Assembly: GCA_951813555.1 (NCBI GenBank)
Contig: OX638344.1
Coordinates: forward strand, 3,597,076 to 3,661,075
Length of the DNA stretch: 64,000 bases
DNA from: an uncultured Acidimicrobiales bacterium
Lineage (GTDB): Bacteria > Actinomycetota > Acidimicrobiia > Acidimicrobiales > Bin134
Direction of reading: 5' to 3'
Shown here: one piece after another, positions 29,480 through 38,260 of the stretch
How the letters are laid out: every line of letters begins with the position of its first letter
Position numbering within the stretch: the stretch's first letter is position 1
Translations under genes and position numbers: made by a program
The notes under the pieces: generated by a model
What the model was told of the DNA's origin: nothing
Databases searched by the model: none
What the model saw: only the letters and a program-made list of their open reading frames with translations

Positions 29480-30067
29480 TTAGATTGACCTCGAGATCGC
29501 CAACCGCTGGGCGCCCAGTTCGGCCAGGCGAAACAAACCGGGATCGCTGATGAAATCACCCAGGGCGTCGAGGGGGACCCATCGCATATCTCTAGATTCG
29601 TGGTTTGGCTTCGGCTCAGCGTCGGCGGGGGCCTGCACCAGGAAGCGGACGTCGTAGTGCAGGTGGGGGTCTTCGCCGGGGGGATCCACCTCGTGGATGT
29701 CGAGGTGCAGGGGGTCGGGCCAGAGGCGAAGCCCGTCGATGCCGGTTTCCTCGGTGGCCTCCCGCAGGGCCACCGCGGCCAGGTTGGCGTCGCCATCGGC
29801 GTGGCCTCCTGGCTGAAGCCAGCGGCCCAGTTTGGCGTGGAGCATCAACAGGGTGTTGGCTCCAGCTCTGTCCACCACCAGCGCGGAGCCGGTGAGGTGC
29901 CCAGGCCGGCACGTCCTCAAGCAGGCGTCGGGATGGCTGTCGATGAGCGCTCGGTAGCGGTCGCCCAGCGGATCGCTGAAGACTCCCAAGAGCGCTCGGG
30001 TCGTGGCCAAGTCCTCCCTCGAGCGCAGCCGCGGATCACCGGCGACCAACCAGTCGGATGCGGCCAT
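29480..30067 (-). CDS. Nudix hydrolase
   Basis: 195 residues; hydrolyses a nucleoside-diphosphate-linked substrate. The Nudix box is seen as GGHADGDANLAAVALREATE followed by ETGI near residue 87. The REATEETG core is intact, but the first Glu of the GX5E motif is Ala here, which may reflect a changed metal site. The N-terminal 60 residues are helical (LRSREDLATTRALLGVFSD). The ATG is at 30065-30067. The neighbouring glycosylase could suggest nucleotide sanitation or repair, but the substrate is open. Confidence 0.9.
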   Translation of the reverse strand: MAASDWLVAGDPRLRSREDLATTRALLGVFSDPLGDRYRALIDSHPDACLRTCRPGHLTGSALVVDRAGANTLLMLHAKLGRWLQPGGHADGDANLAAVALREATEETGIDGLRLWPDPLHLDIHEVDPPGEDPHLHYDVRFLVQAPADAEPKPNHESRDMRWVPLDALGDFISDPGLFRLAELGAQRLAISRSI

Positions 30068-30148
30068 CAGCTCCGCACCCCAGCAGTCGGGACCTCAGCC
30101 CCCGTTGTGAACCGGGCATTCCGGCAGCCGGACATAGGGCCTTTCCTA

Positions 30149-30724
30149 TCAGCCGGGCCTCGACAGGTCAGAACAGCCGGGAACGTACCAGCGCCACGGC
30201 AAGTCGGCGCCGGCGCTGAGGCCGATGCGAACCGAGCGGCCCGGCTCAGCAGGGGGCGCTGTGCCGTCATCGAGCATCTCGATCCCCGAACCGGCGGTCA
30301 CTAAATCGGCGCCGTTGGCCGCGCTGTCGATACCCAGCGCGGCGGTGAGCTTGGCGGGCCCGCTGCATAAGTCCCGGTCCCGGTGGGCTTTCGGCCTTCG
30401 TTCCCGCATCGCGTCAAGGCCATCCATCGGGGTCAGCGCCCGCAGCAGCACCGCAGCGCACTCCCCTTCGACCCCACACACGACGTTGGCGCACCAGTGC
30501 ATCCCGTAGGTGAAATACACGTACAGCCGTCCAGGCGGCCCGAACATGACTTCGGTGCGGGGGGTCATGCCCCGAAAGCCGTGACTGCCGGGATCATCGG
30601 CCCCCGCATAGGCCTCCACCTCCACGATCCGCCCCCTGCATTCTCCGGCCACCAGCACCTTGTTCAGCAGATCGGGGGCCACTACCCGCGGATCCCGAGC
30701 ATAAAACCCCCGCTCCAACCTCAT
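30149..30724 (-). CDS. 3-methyladenine DNA glycosylase (AAG/MPG type)
   Basis: Base-excision repair glycosylase removing alkylated purines. 191 residues from the ATG at 30722-30724 (MRLERGFYARD), the normal size. The catalytic Glu is in GRIVEVEAYAG, followed by the family blocks DPGSHGFRGMTPR and MFGPPGRLYVYFTYGMHW. The frame continues 121 codons upstream, but that part overlaps the FAD oxidoreductase and is Ser/Pro/Arg-rich shadow, so it is not used. It starts 31 bp after the oxidoreductase stop and may ride on its transcript. Confidence 0.94.
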   Translation of the reverse strand: MRLERGFYARDPRVVAPDLLNKVLVAGECRGRIVEVEAYAGADDPGSHGFRGMTPRTEVMFGPPGRLYVYFTYGMHWCANVVCGVEGECAAVLLRALTPMDGLDAMRERRPKAHRDRDLCSGPAKLTAALGIDSAANGADLVTAGSGIEMLDDGTAPPAEPGRSVRIGLSAGADLPWRWYVPGCSDLSRPG

Positions 30725-30755
30725 CGCCGAAGGATAAGGCAGCAGCGACTCAAGC

Positions 30756-31817
30756 CTAGAAGAGCTGCCGAACGATTTCGGCCACTCTTTGTCCTGCTCC
30801 AGGAGCAGTCTGCACCCCGGTGCCACCCAGACCGACACACAAGACAAAGGTGGGATCGGCCCGGTGGGGCTGGATAACCGGTTGGCGGTCAGGCGCGAAG
30901 ACGCGGAGGCCCGCCCAAGCTCGCCGGACGCTTCGAATCTGCAAGGTGCTGTGAGCGTTGATTCGGTCAATGGCGTAGGCGACATCGAGTTCGTCGGGAC
31001 GGGGATCACTTGGCGGCATAGGTGTCTCGTCTGCCGGCGAGCAAAGCATGAGGCCGCCCACATCGGGCTTGAAGTAGAAGGAGCCATCAGCGGCCACCAC
31101 CATGGGAAGGTGCTGGCCGCCTCCTGTGACCGGCGACACGAACGCGGTCCGCTTGAGCGCCCTCAAGCCTGCCGGAGCAAGGCCTGCTCGCTCTGCCAAT
31201 TCATCGGCCCATGCCCCCGCGGCGTTGACAAGAACTCGGGCTTTGACATCGACGCCTGCGTTCACCTGCCAATGCCCACTTCGTCGACGCACATCCTCTG
31301 CCTCAGAGGACTGCCATACTTGGGCGCCATTTTGTTTTGCGCCGCGAACTAGTGCCTGGAGCAAGCCCTCAACGTCGATGTCGAAGCTCCCCGTTTGCGC
31401 GGCTGCGGCAGTGATCCCCTCTGGACGCAGAACCGGGCACATCACAAGAGCCGCGTCGATGCCAAGTGGGGTGGCACCAGGTAAATTACGGTTCGCGCTC
31501 TCAGGTTCGGCCGGATAGATCCAGAGCAGATCACGAGGAAATAGCAGAGGATGTTCAGCCATCCCAGCAGCTTTGGACTTGAAGAACGCTAGACCGGCCT
31601 CGGTCAACGCATCGTTCTCCAACCCTCCATATCCCGGCACCAGCGTGGCGGCAGAGCGGCTCGTGCTGTGAGTCCCCAACTCCGTTTCCCGCTCCACCAA
31701 CAGTGTGCCGAACCCTTCTCGAGCCAGGTGATAAGCACACGAAGCGCCAGCGATTCCGCCGCCGACGACGGCAACATCAACCGTTCGATTCTGTTGCCGC
31801 GACCTCATTGGGCTCAT
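30756..31817 (-). CDS. DAO-family FAD-dependent oxidoreductase
   Basis: About 353 residues from the ATG at 31815-31817, which overlaps the permease stop (ATGA). The FAD-binding motif VAVVGGGIAGASCAYHLA is at the N-terminus, LVNAAGAWADELAERAG near residue 195, and the C-terminal FVLCVGLGGTGVQTAPGAG closes the FAD site. It belongs with glycine oxidase, D-amino-acid and sarcosine-type oxidases. Translational coupling to a ribose-type importer and proximity to a racemase and dipeptidase argue that it oxidises an imported amine or amino acid derivative. Exact substrate unknown. Confidence 0.88.
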   Translation of the reverse strand: MSPMRSRQQNRTVDVAVVGGGIAGASCAYHLAREGFGTLLVERETELGTHSTSRSAATLVPGYGGLENDALTEAGLAFFKSKAAGMAEHPLLFPRDLLWIYPAEPESANRNLPGATPLGIDAALVMCPVLRPEGITAAAAQTGSFDIDVEGLLQALVRGAKQNGAQVWQSSEAEDVRRRSGHWQVNAGVDVKARVLVNAAGAWADELAERAGLAPAGLRALKRTAFVSPVTGGGQHLPMVVAADGSFYFKPDVGGLMLCSPADETPMPPSDPRPDELDVAYAIDRINAHSTLQIRSVRRAWAGLRVFAPDRQPVIQPHRADPTFVLCVGLGGTGVQTAPGAGQRVAEIVRQLF

Positions 31818-32752
31818 TGCGGCCGGCGCTGCGTCCAAGAGTCGATGGCTACCGCACCCAGGATGACGCCGCCCTGGATTACCCGCTGCCAAATCGGATC
31901 GACTTGATGCAGGTTGAAGCCATTGACCATCAACGCAATGAAGAAAGCGCCGGCAACCGTGCGCCAGACTGCGCCCTCACCTCCGGCTATTGACGTCCCG
32001 CCGACCACCACAGCAGCGATGACCCCGAACACGAAGCTGAAGTCATCAGATGGCAGTGCAGACAGCGCCCTTGACGATGACACCACCCCGGCCAGTCCGG
32101 CTGCAGCTCCAGCAAGTCCGAAAGCGATTGTCTGAACTCGGGCAACGGGCACTCCGGCAAGACGGGCGGCCTCGGCGTTGCCGCCGACGGCATACACGTG
32201 GCGGCCGAACCGAGTACGACTCAGCAGCACCCAAGCGACGACCACTACTGCGAACGCGATCCAGGTTGCGGTGGTCAGACCCCAAAAGCGGGTGCGGGCG
32301 ATGGCCGGATAGGCGTCGGTGGAGGTGCGGAGCACACTGCGGTCGCTGATCAAGAATCCAGCACCGAACACCATGAATGAAGTGGCCAGGGTGGCAATAA
32401 ACGAGTTGACCTTCATGACGGTGACGACGATCCCATTGGCCAGCCCAACAGACAGCCCTACCGCCACACCCACAAGCACGGCCAAGGGGACGTTGCCGGT
32501 AGCGCTCTCCACTTGGAGGGCAAATAGCGGAGCCACTACGTACACCGAGGCCACTGACAGGTCGAACCCACCGGCGATCATGGTGATGGTGGCGAATGAC
32601 GCTGCGATGAGCAGCGCCGACTGCTGGTCTAAGACGTTGCGGAAGTTGGCCTGGCTCCAGAAGCCATCGGTGGTGGCGGCCAAAAAACAGAACAGCGCGA
32701 CGGTAACGACGGCAATGCCGTACCGGCGCATGACGGGCATGAGCCGGCTCAT
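31814..32752 (-). CDS. Ribose-type ABC transporter permease (RbsC family)
   Basis: 312 residues with about ten hydrophobic segments, CUT2 / BPD_transp_2 family. The family core TMIAGGFDLSVASVYVV near residue 57 and RTRFGRHVYAVGGNAEAARL near residue 175 are clear, as is the ABC-contact loop after them. It is coupled by ATGA overlaps to the ATPase gene upstream and the FAD oxidoreductase downstream. A single permease gene implies a homodimer. The cargo is not necessarily a sugar, since this family also carries nucleosides and other small molecules. Confidence 0.93.
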   Translation of the reverse strand: MSRLMPVMRRYGIAVVTVALFCFLAATTDGFWSQANFRNVLDQQSALLIAASFATITMIAGGFDLSVASVYVVAPLFALQVESATGNVPLAVLVGVAVGLSVGLANGIVVTVMKVNSFIATLATSFMVFGAGFLISDRSVLRTSTDAYPAIARTRFWGLTTATWIAFAVVVVAWVLLSRTRFGRHVYAVGGNAEAARLAGVPVARVQTIAFGLAGAAAGLAGVVSSSRALSALPSDDFSFVFGVIAAVVVGGTSIAGGEGAVWRTVAGAFFIALMVNGFNLHQVDPIWQRVIQGGVILGAVAIDSWTQRRPQ

Positions 32753-34293
32753 GCCCGCTCCCCGGGGGTGGATTGGAAAACTCGGCGCGGCCCCCCACCA
32801 GCGTCGAAGGCCGCGCCCAAGATGTTGGCCTCGGTCATGTCATCGCCCGCGAACTCGGCGACCACCCTGCCTTGGCTCATCACCAGCACGCGGTGGCTCA
32901 ATTTGACGACTTCCTCCAACTCCGATGAGACCAGCAGGATGGCGCAGCCTGATCGGGCCAGCTGGTTGAGGACGTCGTAGATCGCCCTCTTCGACCCCAC
33001 ATCCACCCCTCGGGTGGGCTCATCAGCGATAAACAGCCGGGGCTCGCCCATCATCGCCCGGGCGAAGAGAACCTTCTGCTGGTTGCCTCCGGAGAGGGCG
33101 TTCACCGGCAGCGACAGGCTCTCGGCACGAACACCGGCCTCTCGGCACGCCTCGCCGGCCGCGGCGTGCTCCTGTTTGACCCGCATGCCCAATCGGCCGG
33201 CGAACCGCCGAAGGTGGGGCAGCGTGATGTTGTCCCGCACTGAGCGCCCAGCTACCAGGCCTTGATGGCGGCGAGATTCCGGAATGAGTGATATCCCATT
33301 GGCCAAACCCCTCTGCACGCTCCCCGACAGCCGGGTGCCAGCCATTTCCACAACGCCGGCGCGGGGGCGGATTGCTCCGTACACCGCATGAGCCACCTCG
33401 CTTCGACCGGCGCCTACCAACCCAGCCAAGCCCACAATCTCACCGGCTCGGATGCAAAACGACACGTCATGGAACTGGTCGTCCTTGCTCAGCTCTTCCA
33501 CTCGGATCACCACTGGGGTGTCTTCGTCTGGGGGAGGGGACTTCGGGGGGAACACGTCGCCGATGGAGCGACCGGTCATCGCCTCTACTAGAGAGTCATG
33601 GGTTTCTTGATGGGCGGAGCCGGTGCGCACGATCTGCCCGTCCCGCATGATGGAGATGGAATCAGCCACCGACAAAACCTCGTGGAGGAAGTGCGAGACG
33701 TAAACCACAGCCACCCCTTGGTCAGCCAATTCGCGGACGGTGCGGCGCAATTCAACGGCCTCATGGCTGGCCAGTCGGGCGGTGGGCTCGTCGAAGACCA
33801 CCAACCGAGACTGGCGACCCAAAGCACGAAGTATCTCGACCTTCTGCTGGTCAGCCACCGACAGCGATCCCACCCGAGCGTCGAGGGGGACGGATAGGCC
33901 GTGCCGGTCGATGAGCGACTCCACCCGCCGGCGATTGGCCCGATCGTTGACGAATAGCCCGGCCCGCTCCTCCGACCCGAGGACGATGTTGTCCACCACG
34001 CTCATGGCCGGCAGAAGCGAAAGTTCCTGGGCCACGCCGACCAGGCCATGGGCGGCGGCCTCGGCCGGCCCGCTCAGCTGGAGCGGCGACCCGTCAAGAA
34101 ACAGCCCTCCCTTGTCGGGCGGGTGAACACCGAGCACAACGCCACCGAGAGTGGACTTCCCAGCCCCGTTTTCTCCAACCAAACCATGGACTTGACCGGC
34201 AAGGAAGTTAACGGAGACATCAGCGAGTGCCCTGGTGGCACCGAAGCGCTTGCTAACGCCCCGAACACTGATCCGCGCTTCTGCACCGCTCAT
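32749..34293 (-). CDS. Ribose-type ABC transporter ATP-binding protein (RbsA family, two ATPase domains)
   Basis: 514 residues from the ATG at 34291-34293. Domain 1 (about residues 8-235) has Walker A GLVGENGAGKSTLG, signature-region SVADQQKVEILRAL and Walker B RLVVFDEPTA. Domain 2 (about 255-500) has the degenerate Walker A GLVGAGRSEVAHA and a full signature NALSGGNQQKVLFARA with LFIADEPTRGVD, the asymmetric pattern of RbsA/MglA. The start is 48 bp behind the binding-protein stop, and the 3' end overlaps the permease start. Confidence 0.95.
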   Translation of the reverse strand: MSGAEARISVRGVSKRFGATRALADVSVNFLAGQVHGLVGENGAGKSTLGGVVLGVHPPDKGGLFLDGSPLQLSGPAEAAAHGLVGVAQELSLLPAMSVVDNIVLGSEERAGLFVNDRANRRRVESLIDRHGLSVPLDARVGSLSVADQQKVEILRALGRQSRLVVFDEPTARLASHEAVELRRTVRELADQGVAVVYVSHFLHEVLSVADSISIMRDGQIVRTGSAHQETHDSLVEAMTGRSIGDVFPPKSPPPDEDTPVVIRVEELSKDDQFHDVSFCIRAGEIVGLAGLVGAGRSEVAHAVYGAIRPRAGVVEMAGTRLSGSVQRGLANGISLIPESRRHQGLVAGRSVRDNITLPHLRRFAGRLGMRVKQEHAAAGEACREAGVRAESLSLPVNALSGGNQQKVLFARAMMGEPRLFIADEPTRGVDVGSKRAIYDVLNQLARSGCAILLVSSELEEVVKLSHRVLVMSQGRVVAEFAGDDMTEANILGAAFDAGGGPRRVFQSTPGERA

Positions 34294-34341
34294 CGGCCCA
34301 GTTCTAGCGTTCTGCTCGCTATGGGCGAGCAAGCCGCAGGG

Positions 34342-35469
34342 TCAGCCCGCCCACTGAGGGGTGAACAATGCCACGTTGTCAGAGGTCATCAGGCCATTGT
34401 CGGGAAGGTCGACCAGCGGGTCCACACCTCCGAAGTCGCGGCCTCCGGTCAGGGCCGACACCATGGCCTCCATGGCTATCCGACCTTCGTCACCCGGTGC
34501 GCCGAAAACGCCTGCGAACCAGCGGCCGCTAGCTATGCCGTCGATGGCGGGTTCGGAGCCGCCCAGCCCGATAAGCCTGACCTGATCCAGTTTGCCCTCG
34601 TCACTCAGCGCGATCTCTGCTCCTTGCACCGACTGGTCGGCGCCGACGAGCACATTGAAGTTGGGCTCAACTTGCAGGATGTCCTGGGTGACGTTGATTC
34701 CCTCTTCCGGGCCGAGATACTTGCCCTCGCCCTCTGCGACCACGGATATGGCCGGGTAGTCGGCTAACACCTCGTCGAACCCGGCTCGCAGGGCCTCGTC
34801 CAGCGGCACACCCTTGATGCCGTAGAAATACACCACCTTGCACGGGTCCAGGTCGCCGCAAGCTCTCACCGCGAGGTCGCCAAGACGCTTGCCGTTTTGG
34901 AACGGGGCGGCGATGACACTGGCGCTGACTCCGGGAACTTGTGGATCGGAAGTGGTGAAGTCCTCTCCCACAACCTGGTTGAGGATGACCACCTCCATGC
35001 CCGCAGCCAGCGCGGCCTCGATGTCGGGAGCGGAGGCAATGCCGTTGATCGACACCAGGATGACGCCGTCGTAGGCGCCAGAGGCAATTGCATCCTGGAA
35101 TTGGGTGGTTTGCAAGCCGGGATCGAACTGGGCATCGAATTCGGTGATTTCCACGTTGTTGGCCGCGGCCACCACCTCCATCTCATTGCGCGAGGAAAGT
35201 AGCCAGGTGTTGGCCGAACTGGCCGACAAATAGGCGATCCGGAAGGGCTCCACTTCGGCGGTGGCCTCCGGCGCGGCAGTCACCTCGGGAGCAGCGGTGG
35301 CCTCCGGCGCGGCAGTCACCTCGGGAGCAGCGGTGGCCTCCGGCGCGGTTGTGGCCTCCGGCGCGCTCTGGTCGTCATCATCGTTGCCGCACGCCGCTGC
35401 GCCCATGGCAAGGACAATGACGAGGACCAGCCAGATGAGCGGGCGTCCAATTCGCGGGGTTGCTGCCAT
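34342..35469 (-). CDS. Ribose-type ABC transporter substrate-binding lipoprotein
   Basis: 375 residues from the ATG at 35467-35469, preceded by AAGGAG at a 7-nt spacing. The signal peptide has a lipobox MGAAAC at residues 22-27, then GNDDDD and a repetitive Ala-Pro-Glu-Thr linker (residues 36-72). The periplasmic-binding-protein type 1 domain starts near residue 75 (FRIAYLSASSANTW, ASGAYDGVILVS, LVGADQSVQGAEIA). It is the receptor of the RbsA/RbsC-type importer next to it. The linker repeat is described separately. Ligand unknown. Confidence 0.94.
   Translation of the reverse strand: MAATPRIGRPLIWLVLVIVLAMGAAACGNDDDDQSAPEATTAPEATAAPEVTAAPEATAAPEVTAAPEATAEVEPFRIAYLSASSANTWLLSSRNEMEVVAAANNVEITEFDAQFDPGLQTTQFQDAIASGAYDGVILVSINGIASAPDIEAALAAGMEVVILNQVVGEDFTTSDPQVPGVSASVIAAPFQNGKRLGDLAVRACGDLDPCKVVYFYGIKGVPLDEALRAGFDEVLADYPAISVVAEGEGKYLGPEEGINVTQDILQVEPNFNVLVGADQSVQGAEIALSDEGKLDQVRLIGLGGSEPAIDGIASGRWFAGVFGAPGDEGRIAMEAMVSALTGGRDFGGVDPLVDLPDNGLMTSDNVALFTPQWAG
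35257..35346 (-). repeat. 36-bp tandem repeat in the lipoprotein linker
   Basis: Codons 42-71 are 2.5 copies of a 36-bp unit encoding APEATAAPEVTA. The DNA copies are practically identical, so the linker length is probably variable between strains by slippage. Confidence 0.88.
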
Positions 35470-35573
35470 CAGACATCTCCTTCTCCTGATGCATTGCCCG
35501 ACTATCGTCAAGGCAGCAGAACCCTAAAACCGTCTTGCAGATGAAAAAATGGGTAGGTTGAATATATTTCTAC

Positions 35574-37172
35574 TTACAGAAGTGCATTCTGCATAGTTCG
35601 ATCAGGATGGCGGTTGATCCGAAGTACTCGACAAGCCAATTGCAGTGAGAGACGAGTCTCAGGATCATCCAGATTCACCCCCAGAACCTCGACGATGCGA
35701 CGAATCCGGTTGGGCACGGTATTGCGGTGGACCAGCAGCCGCTGGGCCGTGTCGGTGATCGAGCAACTGGCGTCCAGATAGACCTCAAGCGTTCGCAGCA
35801 GCTCGTGATCGTCGTCCAAATCGAGGATTGGCTCGAGGATTGATCGGGCATAGCGGGCAAAATCCTCAGAACTGAACCAGCCCATCAGCACACGCTGCAC
35901 TCCCAGCTGGTCGATATGGGCCGCGGCAGAGAGAGCATCGGACCGGGCGTTGGCGATGAGCGCGGCCTCATGGGCCTCGGTAAGAGACGTGCGCAAGCCT
36001 CGGAGATTGGGATAGGGGCGGCCGATGCCCGCGTGGGCCTGCAATCCCGAATGCACGCTCACGAATTCCTCCAAGACGTCACCGAGCCGTTGCACGATTG
36101 AGGCATAACTCTCCACCGCGGGCTCGGCCGATTCGGTCACCCATCCGCTCCACCCGTCGTTGCGTTCCACGAGAGGCCCATCAAGGCCTGCTTCACGGAG
36201 CCGCTCCCGCACCTCGGCGTGGAGGTCGATAATGCGGGCCGTGTCGGCGCCTTGGAGCTTGATGTGCAGGCCGGTATTCCATCCCGCCGGGCTCCATCCC
36301 AGGGCCAGCATCTGATTCTGGATGTCGTGTTCATGGAGATCGCTCGTAGCCAGTAGTTCGTTGAGCACGGCGATGCGGCGCCGGGCATCGCTCTCTGCCC
36401 GCACCCGCACCGAAGCCAACAGTGCAGTGAGGTACCAGGCCCCGATCTGGAGCAGAGATCGCAGCAGCCGCTGCCCTCCTTCCGACCCCAAGCTCTCCCC
36501 CACCAGCCAATAGTCGGCACCTTCGCCGGGCGCGAGCACGATTTCGGTGCTGTGCAGGGCCGCGTCGGAAGCGTGATCCACCAGGTAGACACCGCCGGAG
36601 GACAGCCGACGTTCGCCGATCTCGATGGCATCGCCGGCCACCAGGCTGCGGTCTTGGCCAATCAGACAGACTCGAGCCGCGCTCAGATCCGCGATCACAT
36701 CAAGCACGCTCTCCACCGTGGTGAGGCGGCGCTGGCTAAACGAGTCCAGCAGCGAGGCCACTGATGCCGCCTGCTCGACGTCGGCAGCCCAGAGCTGGGC
36801 CCGCAGTCGAAGGGTGAGGGCCATGGCGTCAGTGTCGGCCAGCGCGAGCAGCGGCACACCGAACCGGTTGGCCAGGCGCTGCACACCCTCACCGAGGTCG
36901 AAACCGGGGTTGGTGATAATGAGGCCAACCGCGCCCGCCTCGGCAATAGTCCGTATGGCCATGTCGATCTGGTAGCGGTGCTCGCCTATGGCGGAGGCTT
37001 CGAAAACCACCACATCCCCGTGCCGAGGCGGCCCATCGTCTCGGAGCCGCATGCACAGCACGGCGTCAACAACGACCGCGTCCAACCCGGCTTCCCCGGC
37101 CAGCAGTGCGGCGTCCCGAAGCGCGGGCGAGGCCACCAGCTCTCTGACCCTAAGGGGACGGTCGCCGTCCAT
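35574..37172 (-). CDS. PucR family transcriptional regulator
   Basis: 532 residues. The N-terminal PucR sensory domain (from residue 7, VRELVASPALRDAALLAGE) includes the GLIITNPGFDLGEGVQRLAN block. A middle domain carries the CdaR/GGDEF-like region (near residue 390, AGIGRPYPNLRGLRTSLTEA). The C-terminal HTH_30 domain reads LEVYLDASCSITDTAQRLLV then HRNTVPNRIRRI. PucR-type proteins control purine, hydantoin or amino-acid catabolism. It lies between the M19/HyuA/DUF917 genes and the importer, and so is the likely regulator of both. ATG 37170-37172. Confidence 0.93.
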   Translation of the reverse strand: MDGDRPLRVRELVASPALRDAALLAGEAGLDAVVVDAVLCMRLRDDGPPRHGDVVVFEASAIGEHRYQIDMAIRTIAEAGAVGLIITNPGFDLGEGVQRLANRFGVPLLALADTDAMALTLRLRAQLWAADVEQAASVASLLDSFSQRRLTTVESVLDVIADLSAARVCLIGQDRSLVAGDAIEIGERRLSSGGVYLVDHASDAALHSTEIVLAPGEGADYWLVGESLGSEGGQRLLRSLLQIGAWYLTALLASVRVRAESDARRRIAVLNELLATSDLHEHDIQNQMLALGWSPAGWNTGLHIKLQGADTARIIDLHAEVRERLREAGLDGPLVERNDGWSGWVTESAEPAVESYASIVQRLGDVLEEFVSVHSGLQAHAGIGRPYPNLRGLRTSLTEAHEAALIANARSDALSAAAHIDQLGVQRVLMGWFSSEDFARYARSILEPILDLDDDHELLRTLEVYLDASCSITDTAQRLLVHRNTVPNRIRRIVEVLGVNLDDPETRLSLQLACRVLRINRHPDRTMQNALL

Positions 37173-37201
37173 GTCCAGACGCTACCGACCGCTCTCCGGG
37201 C

Positions 37202-38230
37202 CTACCGAATCTGCTCGGGCCGGTCGGGCAGGTTGGCCCGGAAGAAGTCCAGCATGTTCTCGCTGGCGAAACAGGTAGCCTGCTCGGGCTCGAACCGCTG
37301 GATGAGCCGGCGGGCCAAGTTGGGATAGTCGATCGGCGCCTTGAAGTCGCTGATCACAGATAGGTTGTCCGGATCCACCAGCAGCCGGCGGCCGAGGACA
37401 GGGTCAACCATTCGGAATAGGTCGTGGATGAAGTCGGCCCCTACAGCCACTCGGCGCGCCCCGATGACGGTGGCGGCGTGTTCGAGGTGATCGGCGAACC
37501 GGTCGATGGTCGGGTCGGACGGGGAGACGAAGGCCCCGAAGGCGTTGACACCCACGAAACCGCCCGAGTCGGCCACCAGGAACAATTGCTCGTCAGTGAG
37601 GTTGCGGGGATGGTCGCACAGCGCCCGACACGAGGAGTGAGAGGCCACGAATGGCCGGGTGGACACCTCGGCGAGATGGACCACACCGGGGGCCGACAAA
37701 TGGCTGACGTCCACCACCATGCCCAGGCGGTTCATCTCTTGAATGGCCTCAACGCCCAACGACGAGAGCCGTCCGCCGGTGTCGGCCTCGCCGATACCGT
37801 CGGCCATCATGGTGCGCCGGTTCCAGGTGAGCGAAGCCATGCGTACCCCTAAGCGCCAAAAGGTCTCAATCATCGACAGCGACGAGCCGATGGGCTCAGC
37901 GCCCTCCAGAGCAAACAGCAGGGCGATGCGGCCGCTGGCGATGATCCGATCGATATCGGGAGCTCTCTCCACGATGGCCACGTCATCGATGTGACGATCC
38001 GCTATCTCCCTGGCCAGAGCGATGATCTCCAAAGTGCGCCGCAGGGCAGCCTCGCCGATGAACTGCTCCTCGGTGAAAATGGGCAGCACTTGGAAAACCA
38101 CCCCGCCCGCCCGCAGCCCGGCCAGCCAGTCATCGCCGAAGGGATCGGATGCACCCCGCTCCCGCCGGTGCATGCAGCCCAACAGAAGGTCATTGTGAGA
38201 GTCAGCGAAGGACAAAGGGGGCATCGCCAT
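37202..38230 (-). CDS. Membrane dipeptidase family protein (peptidase M19)
   Basis: 342 residues. Metal-dependent dipeptidase of the renal-dipeptidase family, an amidohydrolase-type barrel with two Zn ions. The N-terminal metal motif SHND (residue 11, FADSHNDLLLG) replaces the usual DGHxD spacing with the same His and Asp. Further ligands are in LFALEGAEPIG, VDVSHLS and VASHSSCRALCDHPRNLTD. No signal peptide is present, so it acts in the cytosol. M19 enzymes cut dipeptides including L-D forms and some lactams. It lies 30 bp behind the HyuA-like gene and 29 bp before pucR. Confidence 0.93.
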   Translation of the reverse strand: MAMPPLSFADSHNDLLLGCMHRRERGASDPFGDDWLAGLRAGGVVFQVLPIFTEEQFIGEAALRRTLEIIALAREIADRHIDDVAIVERAPDIDRIIASGRIALLFALEGAEPIGSSLSMIETFWRLGVRMASLTWNRRTMMADGIGEADTGGRLSSLGVEAIQEMNRLGMVVDVSHLSAPGVVHLAEVSTRPFVASHSSCRALCDHPRNLTDEQLFLVADSGGFVGVNAFGAFVSPSDPTIDRFADHLEHAATVIGARRVAVGADFIHDLFRMVDPVLGRRLLVDPDNLSVISDFKAPIDYPNLARRLIQRFEPEQATCFASENMLDFFRANLPDRPEQIR

Positions 38231-38260
38231 ACTTCAGTCGCGCCTCTGCCTCGGAGCCGC

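Noticed and set aside
30725..31087. N-terminal extension of the 3-methyladenine glycosylase
   Set aside because: The 121 extra residues overlap the FAD oxidoreductase gene on the same strand and look like out-of-frame translation; the family starts at MRLERGFY.
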